Part shown: positions 41,831 to 50,997 of the stretch, in pieces
How the letters are laid out: each line of letters begins with the position of its first letter
How positions within the stretch are numbered: the stretch's first letter is position 1
Made by a program: the position numbers and the translations under genes
Notes under the pieces: model-generated
What the model was told of the DNA's origin: nothing
Database searches by the model: none
Seen by the model: only the letters and a program-made list of their open reading frames with translations
Assembly (NCBI GenBank): GCA_963725615.1
Contig: CAVRZO010000028.1
Location: forward strand, 45,554 to 109,553
Origin: JAIQFF01 sp963725615
Lineage (GTDB): Bacteria > Acidobacteriota > Terriglobia > Terriglobales > Acidobacteriaceae
DNA length: 64,000 nt
Direction of reading: 5' to 3'

Positions 41831-42712
41831 CTACTTCTTCCGTTCCACCAGAAACCGGGCCAGATCTTTCAGCACATCCGCCCGTGAACCGAAACCGTCC
41901 AGAGCAGCCAAAGCCGACTCGACCAGCGTGCCGGCTTTCTTCAGCGACTCGTCAACCCCAAACAACGCCGGATAAGTTGCCTTCTCTGCCGCCGTATCTT
42001 TCCCCGCCGTCTTGCCCAATTGCTCGGAGGTCTGGGTCACGTCCAGCACATCGTCCACAATCTGAAACGCCAAACCGATGGACAGTCCGAACGATCGCAA
42101 CTTGCCGACCGCTTTGTCATCTGCGCCGGCATAGAGTCCGCCACTGACCACGCTCGCGCCAATGAGGGCCGCGGTCTTCGATCGGTGGATGTATTCCAGC
42201 ATCGCAAGATCAGGTTTGGTGTGCTCGGCTTCAAGGTCAACAACCTGGCCCCCAATCATGCCGTCGATCGTGCCCGTGCCGTGCGCGATTTCTTCAATGA
42301 TGAGCACCCGGGACTCGGCTGAACAGCGGAGCTGCGACAACACCTCGTAGGCCTGGGTCTGCAGGGCGTCTCCGGCCAGGATTGCGATGGCTTCGCCATA
42401 GACCTTGTGGCAGGTGGGCCGGCCCCGGCGCAGATCATCGTTGTCGAGTGCCGGCAGATCGTCATGGATCAGCGAATAGGTGTGCAGCATTTCGAGCGCT
42501 GCCCCGAGATCCTCAATGCCCAAGGGCAGGGAACCAGCAACCATGCGTCCGGCTTCCATGCAGAGGATGGGCCGCAGCCGCTTGCCCCCGGCGAACACGC
42601 TGTGACGCATGGCCAGGTGGATTGAAGCCGGGCGCTGCGTGGCCTCCGGCAGCAGACGCTCCAACGCGGCGTCGGTCAGCGCCTGGCCCTGCTCCAAAGT
42701 CCGGTTAAGCAT
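41831..42712 (-). CDS. ispA: Polyprenyl (farnesyl/geranylgeranyl) diphosphate synthase
   Basis: The 293-residue trans-prenyltransferase has both aspartate-rich regions: DDLPALDNDD (about 84-93; the extra spacing is typical of bacterial FPP/GGPP synthases) and DDVLD (about 225-229). GGKRLRP near residue 43 binds the diphosphate. It condenses IPP with allylic diphosphates. xseB lies 169 nt upstream, the usual xseB-ispA order, although here a palindromic repeat separates the two. Confidence 0.92.
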   Translation of the reverse strand: MLNRTLEQGQALTDAALERLLPEATQRPASIHLAMRHSVFAGGKRLRPILCMEAGRMVAGSLPLGIEDLGAALEMLHTYSLIHDDLPALDNDDLRRGRPTCHKVYGEAIAILAGDALQTQAYEVLSQLRCSAESRVLIIEEIAHGTGTIDGMIGGQVVDLEAEHTKPDLAMLEYIHRSKTAALIGASVVSGGLYAGADDKAVGKLRSFGLSIGLAFQIVDDVLDVTQTSEQLGKTAGKDTAAEKATYPALFGVDESLKKAGTLVESALAALDGFGSRADVLKDLARFLVERKK

Positions 42713-42748
42713 GCGGGAGAGTATAACAAGGGGCTACCACAAACTACG

Positions 42749-42847
42749 TGGGACGCCGCCCCCGGCTGTCCAGGTCGAGCGAAGCTCGACGTGTGCCGGA
42801 AGCTAGCGGAGTTTGCTCGCCGGACAGCCGAGGGCGGCTGTCCCCAT
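42749..42847. repeat. GGACAGCCG palindromic repeat, inverted pair
   Basis: GGACGCCGCCCCCGGCTGTCC and CCGGACAGCCGAGGG(CGG) in opposite orientation flank about 50 nt. Same family as 19600-19707. It fills the xseB-ispA gap. Confidence 0.75.
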
Positions 42848-42881
42848 GTGGTCCGTAGAGATGTTGGCGTAGGGAACGAGC

Positions 42882-43121
42882 TCAGGATGACAGTTTGCGC
42901 GAAGTTTTATCGGGCTCGAAGGCTTCAGCCTGCAGTTTTCCGTTCTGCTTCAAGAGAATTTCCACTTTGCCCTCAGCTTCTTCCAGTTCCTTGCGGCAAG
43001 CCGCGGAAAGCTGCATCCCTTCCTCAAACAGCGTCAGGGATTTCTCCAGGGGGACTTCGCCCTTTTCCAGTTCCTGCACGATTTTTTCCAAACGCTGGAG
43101 GCACTCTTCAAATTTAGCCAA
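42882..43121 (-). CDS. xseB: Exodeoxyribonuclease VII small subunit
   Basis: The 79-residue protein matches XseB: FEECLQRLEKIVQELEKGEVPLEKSLTLFEEGM followed by a second helix through CRKELEEAEGKVEIL. Two antiparallel helices bind XseA to form exonuclease VII. The length is typical. No xseA is next to it. It lies 27 nt downstream of the homocysteine methyltransferase gene and probably shares its transcript. Confidence 0.93.
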   Translation of the reverse strand: MAKFEECLQRLEKIVQELEKGEVPLEKSLTLFEEGMQLSAACRKELEEAEGKVEILLKQNGKLQAEAFEPDKTSRKLSS

Positions 43122-43148
43122 GGAAGCGCTCCTGCAATAATTCTAATA

Positions 43149-45008
43149 TCACGCTGTGGTCCTAGGAGAAGTTCCCAGCGCCTCGAGCACGTCCGCCGCC
43201 GACGAATATCTTCCCGAAGGCGCACTGATCTGCGCCCCCTGCACCATGTCCCGCACCGCGATCAGCATCTCGCGCGCGATCGCAATGCCTTCTTCGCGTG
43301 CGGCCTCCGGAGTCCTGGCCCCGGCCATGCGCTCCAGGATCGAATCCGGCACCGAGACCCGTAACTCGTTCTTCATGAATTCGGCATTGCGCACGCTGAC
43401 CAGAGGCCAGATTCCCGCAATCACGGGTATCTTGCAGTGCTCAATACGGCGCAGGAAAGCTTCGAGCAATTTGAGATCGAACACCGGTTGCGTGACCGCG
43501 CACTCGGCTCCGGCCTCAACTTTGTATTCGAAGCGTTTGATCTCTTCGTCAATATTGGGCAGGCCCGGGTTAGCTCCAACGCCGATCACGAACGACGTAC
43601 CTGTACCCAGCGGGTTGCCGCCAATATCCAGGCCCCGGTTGAGATTGTGCACGATGTTGACCAGACCGATTGCGTCCACGTCAAATACCGCCGTGGCGTC
43701 GGGATAGTTGCCCATCTTCGGTGGATCGCCGGTGATGCAGATCAGGTTATGAATGCCCAGCGCCGCCGCGCCCAGCAAGTCAGACTGCATGCTCAACACA
43801 TTCCGGTCGCGGCACGTGTAATGCAAGATCGCCTCAATGCCGACTTCCTGCTGCACCAGCAGAGACAGCGCCTGGTTGCTCATCCGCGCCGAAGCCCGCG
43901 GGCTGTCGGGAATGTTGATGGCATCCACGCCCACAGATTTGAGGAAACGCGCGCCTTCGATTTCCTTGCGGATGTCCGTCCCCTTGGGCGGGACAATCTC
44001 CACCATAGTCAGAAATTCGCCCGCGGCAATCTTCGCGCCCAGCTTGGACCGTGTGTCCAGTGGAACGGCCGGCGCCGCGTTGACCACAGCCTCGCTCTGA
44101 CTTTTTGATGGAGCGGCCTTGGCCCTCGCCTCGCCGACCCGCAACGCCGATTTCATGACCCGGATGTGTTCCGGCGTCGTCCCGCAGCATCCGCCTACCA
44201 GACGCACTCCCGCAGCCACGAACTTGCGCGCATAACTCGCCATGTACTCAGGCGAACACAAATAGATGTTGCGGCCCTCGACCGATCGCGGCATACCGGC
44301 ATTGGGCTGGGCCGCCAGTGGCAGGGAAGTGAGCGCCCGGACGCGTTCGATCACATCCAGCATCGCCACCGGACCGACGCTGCAATTGCAACCGATGACG
44401 TCCACGCCCCAGCTTTCAATCCGCGGTGTAAAGCTCTCCGGGGTCGAGCCGTCGAGGCAGTTCCCGTCTTCATCAATGGTGACGTGGGCCACGACAGGGA
44501 TTTTGGGATTCACGTCCCGGGCCGCCAGAATCGCCTGGTGAAGCTCCTCGACGTAGCCGAAGGTTTCCAGCATCAGCAGGTCAACGCCGCCTTCGACCAA
44601 GGCAGCGATCTGCTCGCGGAAGGCAGCGCGAGCTTCCTCGAATGAGGTTTTGCCCAGCGGTTCAATGCGGACACCCAAGGGGCCCACCGAACCAGCCACC
44701 CAGACGTCGAAACTCTTGGCTGCTTCCTTCGCCAGACGGACCCCGGCAAGATTGATCTCCCGGACCCGGTTTTCCATGCTGTGGCGGGCCAGGCGGAAGG
44801 AATTTCCGCCAAAAGTATTGGTTTCAATAATCTCCGCACCCGCCTGCATGTACTCGTGATGGAGTTCGCGAATCAGGTCAGGTTGCGAGACGTTCAGCTC
44901 GTCGTAGCAACGGTTGATGAAGATTCCCTTGGCGTAGAGCAGGGTCCCGGTGGCCCCATCGCACAGGATAGGGGATTGCTTCAAACGAGTTAGAAAATCG
45001 CCAGCCAT
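43149..45008 (-). CDS. Bifunctional homocysteine S-methyltransferase / methylenetetrahydrofolate reductase
   Basis: The 619-residue fusion has an N-terminal homocysteine methyltransferase domain (residues 1-290) with Zn ligands in VIGCNCSVG and GGCCGTTP. A short linker follows, then a MetF-like TIM barrel (about 325-600) with the FAD/NADH-side motifs VEIVPPKGTD and HYTCRDRN. This is the YitJ-type arrangement: 5,10-methylene-THF is reduced and the methyl goes to homocysteine, making methionine. No SAM riboswitch is visible in the short upstream region. Confidence 0.93.
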   Translation of the reverse strand: MAGDFLTRLKQSPILCDGATGTLLYAKGIFINRCYDELNVSQPDLIRELHHEYMQAGAEIIETNTFGGNSFRLARHSMENRVREINLAGVRLAKEAAKSFDVWVAGSVGPLGVRIEPLGKTSFEEARAAFREQIAALVEGGVDLLMLETFGYVEELHQAILAARDVNPKIPVVAHVTIDEDGNCLDGSTPESFTPRIESWGVDVIGCNCSVGPVAMLDVIERVRALTSLPLAAQPNAGMPRSVEGRNIYLCSPEYMASYARKFVAAGVRLVGGCCGTTPEHIRVMKSALRVGEARAKAAPSKSQSEAVVNAAPAVPLDTRSKLGAKIAAGEFLTMVEIVPPKGTDIRKEIEGARFLKSVGVDAINIPDSPRASARMSNQALSLLVQQEVGIEAILHYTCRDRNVLSMQSDLLGAAALGIHNLICITGDPPKMGNYPDATAVFDVDAIGLVNIVHNLNRGLDIGGNPLGTGTSFVIGVGANPGLPNIDEEIKRFEYKVEAGAECAVTQPVFDLKLLEAFLRRIEHCKIPVIAGIWPLVSVRNAEFMKNELRVSVPDSILERMAGARTPEAAREEGIAIAREMLIAVRDMVQGAQISAPSGRYSSAADVLEALGTSPRTTA

Positions 45009-45102
45009 CTTTTTGAGAATACAAGATCAAGAACAGTTTTGCACCATCCCGGGAAATGCCCTCCATTCGGCCCGCGTCCCTCGGACGCCAACAAGAGGGC
45101 TC

Positions 45103-45111
45103 TGCTATAAT
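45103..45111 (+). promoter_or_regulatory. Extended -10 promoter of the lipoprotein gene
   Basis: TGCTATAAT (TG extension plus perfect TATAAT at 45106-45111) lies about 32 nt before the proposed lipoprotein ATG. No -35 is needed for an extended -10. Confidence 0.65.
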
Positions 45112-45142
45112 CCCGTTTCTTGCATCTAACTCTCCATTCCTC

Positions 45143-46492
45143 ATGTTCTTGGGAGCTCTGCGTTTGAGGCAATCGGTATTCGCCATCCTGCTTCTTGTCA
45201 CGGCCAGTGCCCTCCTGGTCTCCTGCGGAAACAACAATAACTTCAACAACACCCTTGGGTTGCCGCCGCAGGCAAACCCGGCCAAGATCAAGGTGCACGT
45301 CTTCGTCTCCAATCCCTTGTTTTCCAATGGCTCGGCCACCACGGCTCCGGTCCTGAACGTCGTGGATGGGCAGACTGACCTGATCTCTCCAGGCGTAGTT
45401 TCCGTAGGGGCGACCAGTCCCACCCCGGGCCTCATGGTTCTGTATCCCAACAAGCGGCTGACGCTGGTTTTCAGTGCCTCGAACAACTCGCTGACCGCGG
45501 TCAACAATTCCTCGCAGATCGTCGCTCAGGACTCGGCCGGAAATACTCAGACTCTGACGCTTCCCGGCTTCACCGAGAGCGTCGTGGTGGCGCCCGACAA
45601 TGCTACTGGCTTTGCCGCGATTCCCACCGCGCTCGTGAGCGGGCAATCTCCGGGCGTGGTTAACGTCCTGAACCTTTCTGGAAACGCAATTTCCGCCACG
45701 CTTCCGATTCCCGGCGCTCGTTTCCTGGCGCAAAGCCATGACGGAACCCGCATCGTGGTTCTGGGCAGCCGTCCGGATACAGTGACCGTCTTGACTCCGA
45801 GTTCGGTCGGCACCAGCACCGATCCGCGGTTGGACGTCCAAAGTCCTCTTTTCGATCATCCGGTCTGGGCAGTTTTTAGCAGTGATGATTCGACTGCTTA
45901 CATATTGAACTGCGGTCCGGAATGTGGAGGAACAACCGCCAGCATCACTCTTCTCGACATCAACAGCAACCTGCCCGGGCCTACTATTCCAGTGGACGCC
46001 GGCACCATCGGCCTGCTCGCAGGCAACACCCTCTACGTGGCTGGCACCAAGCCCGGAGCCAACACCTGCGCGGGATCCGCAACCCCGACCCTCGCTACCA
46101 CCTGCGGAGAAGTTTCCGCGATTGACCTGGGCACGCTGACAGTCGCGGCTACCGCGACGATTACGGACGGCTACCACAATCAGATCCAGATGGGAGCGAA
46201 CAACCAGCTCTTCATCGGCGCCCACGCCTGCACCAACATCAAAGTTGCCGCCAACGGCAGCAACCCGGCCGAAACCCGAGGCTGCTTATCCATCCTGGAC
46301 GCGAACAAGACAACAGTCATCGTTCCCCCCATCAACGGCGACGTCACCGGAATTCAACCCATCACGCGCAGGAACGCGGTGTATGTAGTCCAAAACGGCC
46401 AGCTGGACATTTACGACACCACCACCGACAAGCTGCAAAAAACCCAGGTAGACATCATTGGCCAAGCGGTCGATGTGCTGCAGGTGGATTGA
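45143..46492 (+). CDS. Secreted lipoprotein with beta-propeller-like repeats
   Basis: About 449 residues start at ATG 45143. A lipoprotein signal (ASALLVSC) has Cys28 as the acylation site, followed by an Asn-rich tether. The body shows repeating strands such as LNVVDGQTDLISPG, VLNLSGNAISATLPIPG and LLDINSNLPGPTIPVDAG, reminiscent of YncE/Lgl-type seven-bladed propellers. Function unknown; probably a cell-envelope binding protein. The longer ORF from 45056 would place the signal 57 residues in, so it is rejected. The promoter at 45103 supports the later start. Confidence 0.8.
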   Translation: MFLGALRLRQSVFAILLLVTASALLVSCGNNNNFNNTLGLPPQANPAKIKVHVFVSNPLFSNGSATTAPVLNVVDGQTDLISPGVVSVGATSPTPGLMVLYPNKRLTLVFSASNNSLTAVNNSSQIVAQDSAGNTQTLTLPGFTESVVVAPDNATGFAAIPTALVSGQSPGVVNVLNLSGNAISATLPIPGARFLAQSHDGTRIVVLGSRPDTVTVLTPSSVGTSTDPRLDVQSPLFDHPVWAVFSSDDSTAYILNCGPECGGTTASITLLDINSNLPGPTIPVDAGTIGLLAGNTLYVAGTKPGANTCAGSATPTLATTCGEVSAIDLGTLTVAATATITDGYHNQIQMGANNQLFIGAHACTNIKVAANGSNPAETRGCLSILDANKTTVIVPPINGDVTGIQPITRRNAVYVVQNGQLDIYDTTTDKLQKTQVDIIGQAVDVLQVD

Positions 46493-46591
46493 GGGCAGCT
46501 GATGGCTTCTAGCTTCTGCAGCGAGCTACTAGCTTCTTAGCTCATTTAGCTCTCAGCTCCAGCCGTCAGCTTTCAGTCGAATTCCCACTAG

Positions 46592-46690
46592 CCGCGAAGC
46601 GGCGCCAGAATAGAGCCCAGGGCGCAAGCCCTGGGATAAACGTCGCACAGATGAGGCCAAAGCCCCAGAGGGGCGAAAGAGACGTTTGCC
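46592..46690. repeat. Palindromic repeat GCCGCGAAGCGGC / CCCAGGGCGCAAGCCCTGGG
   Basis: Several short hairpins (CCGCGAAGCGG, CCCAGGGCGCAAGCCCTGGG, CCCCAGAGGGG) follow each other. The flanks (46540-46570 and 46750-46785) carry AGCTCTCAGCT-like direct and inverted copies. No gene fits in 46493-46779. Confidence 0.65.
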
Positions 46691-46779
46691 GTGAAGCGCG
46701 GCAATCGCCGCGGGATCGGTCGAAAATCCAAATTTGGTTGGGGAGCGAAAACTGAGAGCTGAAGGCTGAGAGCTGAAAG

Positions 46780-49248
46780 CTATTTCTCCAACACCAACTC
46801 ATGCTGCCTCGACGCCGCTACCGCCTTCTCTGAATAAGGCAGCTTGAACGTATGGCCTTCGTACCAGGCCTTCCACTGGTCCATGTAATACGGACTGAGA
46901 AAATTCCCAGCTTCCCCAGTCACCAGGTTCAACGTGGTCTGGTCCAGGTCGGACAGGTCCACGGTCAAACGCTCCGAAGGCCCGTGGGTGCGCGACACTG
47001 CCTTCACCGTATAGCCGCTGCCCGACTGCGGCTGGACTCCGGGCCCGGTCCAGCGCTGCAGCACAGGAACCCTGCCCAGGATCGGGTGCTGGACCTCCAC
47101 CGGACGAAACGCTCCCCACTTCCACGACGCCAAATCCTGAGGCGCGTCCGGACCGCTGACTACGGCCTCAACGGCCGCCGCTAGCAAATCATCGTAGCTG
47201 GAGTACGTCTCCGGCAGCCACCGCTGCGGCTGATGGTGGACCACATTTTCGAGCCACACGGACCCCATTCCCCAGGAATAACTCTTCCAACTCAACCCAG
47301 CCTTAACTTGCTTGGGATCTGCGGGCGCGGCGCCCAGCTTGGGCTCGAGCAACAGGCGCGCGAGTTCAACACGGGAGCGATACGCGATTGTGGGCGCGGC
47401 CGAATCCGCCGTCATTCGTCCATCCCATCCCCGCAGAATTTCCACGGCCTGCTGGGTTCGGGGCGAGGTCTTCGTGGCGTGGTCCACGCTGTAGACAAAC
47501 CGCTCCGCAAAGAAACGATCGGCGTCGGAATAGATGTCCATCTGCAGGGCCAGCATGTCAGCCGCGGAAAATTTCTTTCCCGACTCCAGCACGCGATAAA
47601 TTCTGGCCGCCCGCCAGGGCGCTTCCCAACCGGTGCTGATCGAGTACGGGTAGCCGTCCGGTGTGATGCGGCCATTAGCGGTCGCGATGATGCCGGAGGG
47701 CGGATTGTACACACTGGGCAGCTTGTCGAATGGAATGTATCCCGTCCATTCATGCGCGTTGTCGCTGCCGTTTTCTGGAAGGCTGCCATCGCCCGATGCT
47801 CGAATCGGAATCTTTCCCGTCGTCTGGTAGCCGATATCGCCATCCACATCGGCGAACACAACATTCTGTCCGGGCGCGTCAAACGCCGAGAAGGCGCGGC
47901 GGAACTGTTCCCAGTTCTGCGCCGAATCCACTTCGAAAAAAGGATCATGCGTACCGTCGTACAGCGTCCAGCGCAGCGCGAGCTTGCGGGTTTCGCCCGC
48001 GACCAGGTCGGTGATGATCGGTCCGTGGCGAGTGACCGCTACATCTACCACCACATCCGCCTTCCCCTTTACATGGATGACTTCACTGCGGTGCTCAGGC
48101 GTCTTCCATCCTTCGGGCGTCAGGTATTCGCCGGCGGGGTTAAAGGTTTCGACGTAGACGTCTTCCACCGTGGGGCCGACATTGGTGAAACCCCAGGCGA
48201 TCCGCTGGTTGTGCCCCACAATCACGTAAGGCAGCCCAGGCAGTGTGACGCCGGCGGCGTCGAAGTTGCCGCAATGGAGATGGGCTTCGTACCACAGGTT
48301 CGGCATCTGGTGCCCCAGGTGCATATCGTTCGAGAGCAGGGGCTTGCCCGAAACCGTATGCGCGCCAGATACCACCCAGTTGTTCGAACCCACCACCATG
48401 CGGGAGTCTGGATCCCAGTCCGCTGCGCTCGCAAGATTCTGCGAGGGCGCTCCCGTACCCGCCACCGAACTCCCAACCGGGCGCCGGGGAGGATTTTCCT
48501 CGTCTATGTCCTGATCAGGTTTTTGCTCGAAGCTCGGACGTCCCACCGTCGGCGGCCGGTCGTGCCAGGAAGTATTCACGTACAAGTCGGCAGTTAGTTC
48601 CGGCCCCAGCTTGGCCAGGATCTTCTCGCGGTCGAGCGCGTCGCGATAGGGATAGTGGTTCAGGTCTTTCACCATCTGGGAGGCAATCAAAGTCGAGTCC
48701 TCCGGCGTCCACGGACGCGGAGAATATTTCAAGATGCGAAACTCAATCGGCAGGCGGTCGCGATGAGATTCGATATAAGCGTTTACGCCGCGCGCATAGG
48801 CTTCGAAGTGAGCGCGATTTTGCGCTGACGAAACCTCAAGCGCCTTGCGGGCGGCTACTCTTAGTCCCAGAATCCGCTGCTCCCGGTCGTGCTGGAGAAA
48901 CTCGTCGCCCAGAATTTCGGAGATTTCACCGGCCGCAAATCGCCGCATCATGTCCATCTGCCACATGCGGCCTTGCGCCGTGACAAATCCCTGGGCGAAG
49001 AATAAATCGTCAAGGCTGGCGGCCTCGATCGTAGGTACGCCGTGCCCGTCGCGGATTACTGTGACCCGGGCGGAGAGACCGGAAAGCTTCGAAGTTCCGT
49101 CCAACTGGGGCAAGGCAGAGCGCGTGAGGGAGTAGGCCCAGACGAGTGCTCCCAGCATCACCGCTAAGACCGCGATCAAGAGGAACGCAAGTGCTCGCCC
49201 GACGCCGAAACTGCGAGGAGCGGAAACGGAGGTCGTGGTCGTAGCCAT
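46780..49248 (-). CDS. Penicillin acylase family protein (Ntn-hydrolase)
   Basis: The 822-residue precursor has an N-terminal membrane helix (about 18-40) and then the alpha region. Ser288 in VVGSNNWVVSG would become the N-terminal nucleophile of the beta chain after autocleavage. Later motifs such as LWYEAHLHCG and RHGPII fit the family. It hydrolyses amide bonds of acylated amino acids, lactones or antibiotics; acyl-homoserine lactone acylases are relatives, but specificity cannot be read here. It stands alone and is flanked by palindromic repeats on both sides. Confidence 0.91.
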   Translation of the reverse strand: MATTTTSVSAPRSFGVGRALAFLLIAVLAVMLGALVWAYSLTRSALPQLDGTSKLSGLSARVTVIRDGHGVPTIEAASLDDLFFAQGFVTAQGRMWQMDMMRRFAAGEISEILGDEFLQHDREQRILGLRVAARKALEVSSAQNRAHFEAYARGVNAYIESHRDRLPIEFRILKYSPRPWTPEDSTLIASQMVKDLNHYPYRDALDREKILAKLGPELTADLYVNTSWHDRPPTVGRPSFEQKPDQDIDEENPPRRPVGSSVAGTGAPSQNLASAADWDPDSRMVVGSNNWVVSGAHTVSGKPLLSNDMHLGHQMPNLWYEAHLHCGNFDAAGVTLPGLPYVIVGHNQRIAWGFTNVGPTVEDVYVETFNPAGEYLTPEGWKTPEHRSEVIHVKGKADVVVDVAVTRHGPIITDLVAGETRKLALRWTLYDGTHDPFFEVDSAQNWEQFRRAFSAFDAPGQNVVFADVDGDIGYQTTGKIPIRASGDGSLPENGSDNAHEWTGYIPFDKLPSVYNPPSGIIATANGRITPDGYPYSISTGWEAPWRAARIYRVLESGKKFSAADMLALQMDIYSDADRFFAERFVYSVDHATKTSPRTQQAVEILRGWDGRMTADSAAPTIAYRSRVELARLLLEPKLGAAPADPKQVKAGLSWKSYSWGMGSVWLENVVHHQPQRWLPETYSSYDDLLAAAVEAVVSGPDAPQDLASWKWGAFRPVEVQHPILGRVPVLQRWTGPGVQPQSGSGYTVKAVSRTHGPSERLTVDLSDLDQTTLNLVTGEAGNFLSPYYMDQWKAWYEGHTFKLPYSEKAVAASRQHELVLEK

Positions 49249-49303
49249 GTTGAGCCTTTGATTCTATGGCGTGCCCCCAACTAAGACAAATGCGCTTCAA
49301 ATA

Positions 49304-49407
49304 ATGTAGAGGCGAGCGTTCACGCTCGTGTCGCCACGAAATGAGAAGTGGAGGACGGGCGTCCCGCCCGTCACTCCCACACGAGCGGGACGCTCGCTCC
49401 TACATTA
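49304..49407. repeat. Inverted pair TGTAGAGGCGAGCG ... CGCTCGCTCCTACATTA with internal GGACGGGCGTCCCGCCC
   Basis: Two opposing GTAG(G/A)..CGAGCG units surround a GGGCGTCCCGCCCG palindrome. It is the complete composite form of the repeat at 19554, 37776 and 55902. Confidence 0.75.
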
Positions 49408-49481
49408 GTTTCGGTTGCGTCCGCAAATCTTTTTTGATAATGTCCGCCGCACTCGCACTCTATCTCGCAGGAGACTGACGT

Positions 49482-49850
49482 ATGCCCTCCGCCCTGATGT
49501 CGGAAGTCGCAAACGCTTTCGCAGCGGCGCAGCCCGCCAGCTTCCTGCTGCTGCAGCGCAACGATGACGCGAGCCCCTTTGTCGCCTGCGGCTGCCTGGG
49601 ATTCTTCGGCCTGATCATGGTCGGCATCATCGCGCTGAACATTGCCCTGCTCATCTGGGTCGCGCGTGACGCCAAAAACCGGGGCATGGATAACGCCGTC
49701 GTCTGGATGATCCTCGTGATGTTCACCGGAATCATAGGTCTGATCATCTACATCTTCACCCGACCGCAGGGCAATCTGGTGCCGTGCCCCCAGTGCGCAA
49801 ATAAGCGGCTGCAAGTGAGCGCAAAATGTCCCCACTGCGGAAACTCCTGA
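49482..49850 (+). CDS. Small membrane protein with C-terminal zinc ribbon
   Basis: The 122-residue protein has two hydrophobic helices (about 38-60 and 72-90) joined by a loop (WVARDAKNRGMDNAVVW) typical of the PLD-nuclease N-terminal family, and a C-terminal zinc ribbon with CPQC and CPHC. AGGAG precedes the ATG. Its 3' end overlaps yidD by 25 nt, so the two are tightly coupled. Function unknown; presence beside yidD hints at envelope biogenesis. Confidence 0.75.
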   Translation: MPSALMSEVANAFAAAQPASFLLLQRNDDASPFVACGCLGFFGLIMVGIIALNIALLIWVARDAKNRGMDNAVVWMILVMFTGIIGLIIYIFTRPQGNLVPCPQCANKRLQVSAKCPHCGNS

Positions 49851-50155
49851 AGCATCCGGCAACCTATCTGGCAATCTTGGTCCTGCTGGCCGCGGCTGCT
49901 TACGCCGACAGCTTTCAAGCGCCGGATCGCCAGCTGACGTCGCGCGTCTACCTAGCGTTGGTGCGCGGTTATCAGAGCGTGGGCAGCCCCGTTTTGACCC
50001 CCTATGTTCAGTGCCGCTACCGTCCCACTTGCTCCCGATACTCCATTGAAACCGTGCAACGCTACGGATTGCGCCGCGGTCTTGCCTTGACAGCGGCCCG
50101 CCTCTGGCGTTGCCGCAAAAGCGTGCCTCTGGGCACCGCCGATCCCGTTCCTTAA
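49826..50155 (+). CDS. yidD: Membrane protein insertion efficiency factor YidD
   Basis: The 109-residue protein has the YidD signature CRYRPTCSRYSIE (about 63-75), preceded by SPVLTPYV and followed by RRGLALTAARLWRC. An N-terminal hydrophobic segment (11-27) is longer than in the cytoplasmic-face form from E. coli. YidD assists YidC in inserting membrane proteins and usually lies in rnpA-yidD-yidC. Here it is isolated from that locus, which is unusual. Confidence 0.88.
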   Translation: MSPLRKLLKHPATYLAILVLLAAAAYADSFQAPDRQLTSRVYLALVRGYQSVGSPVLTPYVQCRYRPTCSRYSIETVQRYGLRRGLALTAARLWRCRKSVPLGTADPVP

Positions 50156-50361
50156 CCCGACCTATGATCCGTCAATTGGCGGGATCGTATTGATAGGGAA
50201 GGCTCTGCCGGGTTCCATCATTGGATAGTAGCGGGCTGAATCCAGGCGTTTGTGATTCCGTTTGCCTTGGAAGGCTGATTCTGATAAGTTTCGCGAGATT
50301 CAGGTAGGGCCGGGCAAACCACGTCCGGGGGCCGAGTTGCACAATCACGGAGGGAACGTCA

Positions 50362-50808
50362 ATGGCTTTTTGTAGCGGGTGTGGAACACAGATCGCGGAC
50401 GGCACGACCATGTGTCCGGCCTGTAGTAGTCGCACCGCAGCGCCGGCGGCAGCTGCCCAGGGCACGACTGGCGGCATGCAGGACAATGTCGTCGGTATGT
50501 TGTGCTACATCACCATCATTCCAGCGATCATTTTCCTGGTGATGGAGCCCTATAACAAGAGTCGTTTCGTGCGGTTCCATGCTTTCCAGAATATTTTCTT
50601 CTGCGTGGCTATGATCGCCATCTGGATCGGCCTGACCATCATTGGTTTTGTTCCGGGGTTGATCTTTATCACTTTCCCTCTCCACATGCTGGTGTGGTTG
50701 GGAGCGTTCATCCTCTGGATCATTCTCTTGATTAAGGCCAATCAGGGGCTGATGTACAAGCTGCCGATCATTGGTGACTTGGCTGAGAAGCAGGCTAACG
50801 CCTCCTAA
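50362..50808 (+). CDS. DUF4870/Tic20-like membrane protein with N-terminal zinc ribbon
   Basis: The 148-residue protein begins with a zinc ribbon (CSGCGTQIADGTTMCPAC), then has three or four hydrophobic helices with VVGMLCYITIIPAIIFLVME and FHAFQNIFF, the pattern of DUF4870-type proteins. A role in membrane protein handling is only guessed. The ATG follows GGAGGG. It is alone but on the same strand as yidD. Confidence 0.82.
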   Translation: MAFCSGCGTQIADGTTMCPACSSRTAAPAAAAQGTTGGMQDNVVGMLCYITIIPAIIFLVMEPYNKSRFVRFHAFQNIFFCVAMIAIWIGLTIIGFVPGLIFITFPLHMLVWLGAFILWIILLIKANQGLMYKLPIIGDLAEKQANAS

Positions 50809-50997
50809 ATTTTGTGCGTCCGGCGAAAGACTTCGCCGCCGCCCTCGCGAATTACCGGTCTCCGCCCCCCTGTGCCGGGGACCGGTTCAGTTCTTCCCTT
50901 GACAGATCTCCTTCGGGATGTCATTCCTATTAGCTTTTGGTTCGCATCCTCGCATCACAGCTGCAAGCGTGGGAGGCAGGACCGGTGAAGGGAACGA

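Noticed and set aside
43122..45142. SAM or cobalamin riboswitch near the methionine gene
   Set aside because: The upstream gap of about 130 nt shows no SAM-I/II/IV or cobalamin aptamer motif and is shared with a divergent gene.
47233..48597. 454-codon plus-strand ORF
   Set aside because: Antisense to the penicillin acylase gene; no recognisable domain.
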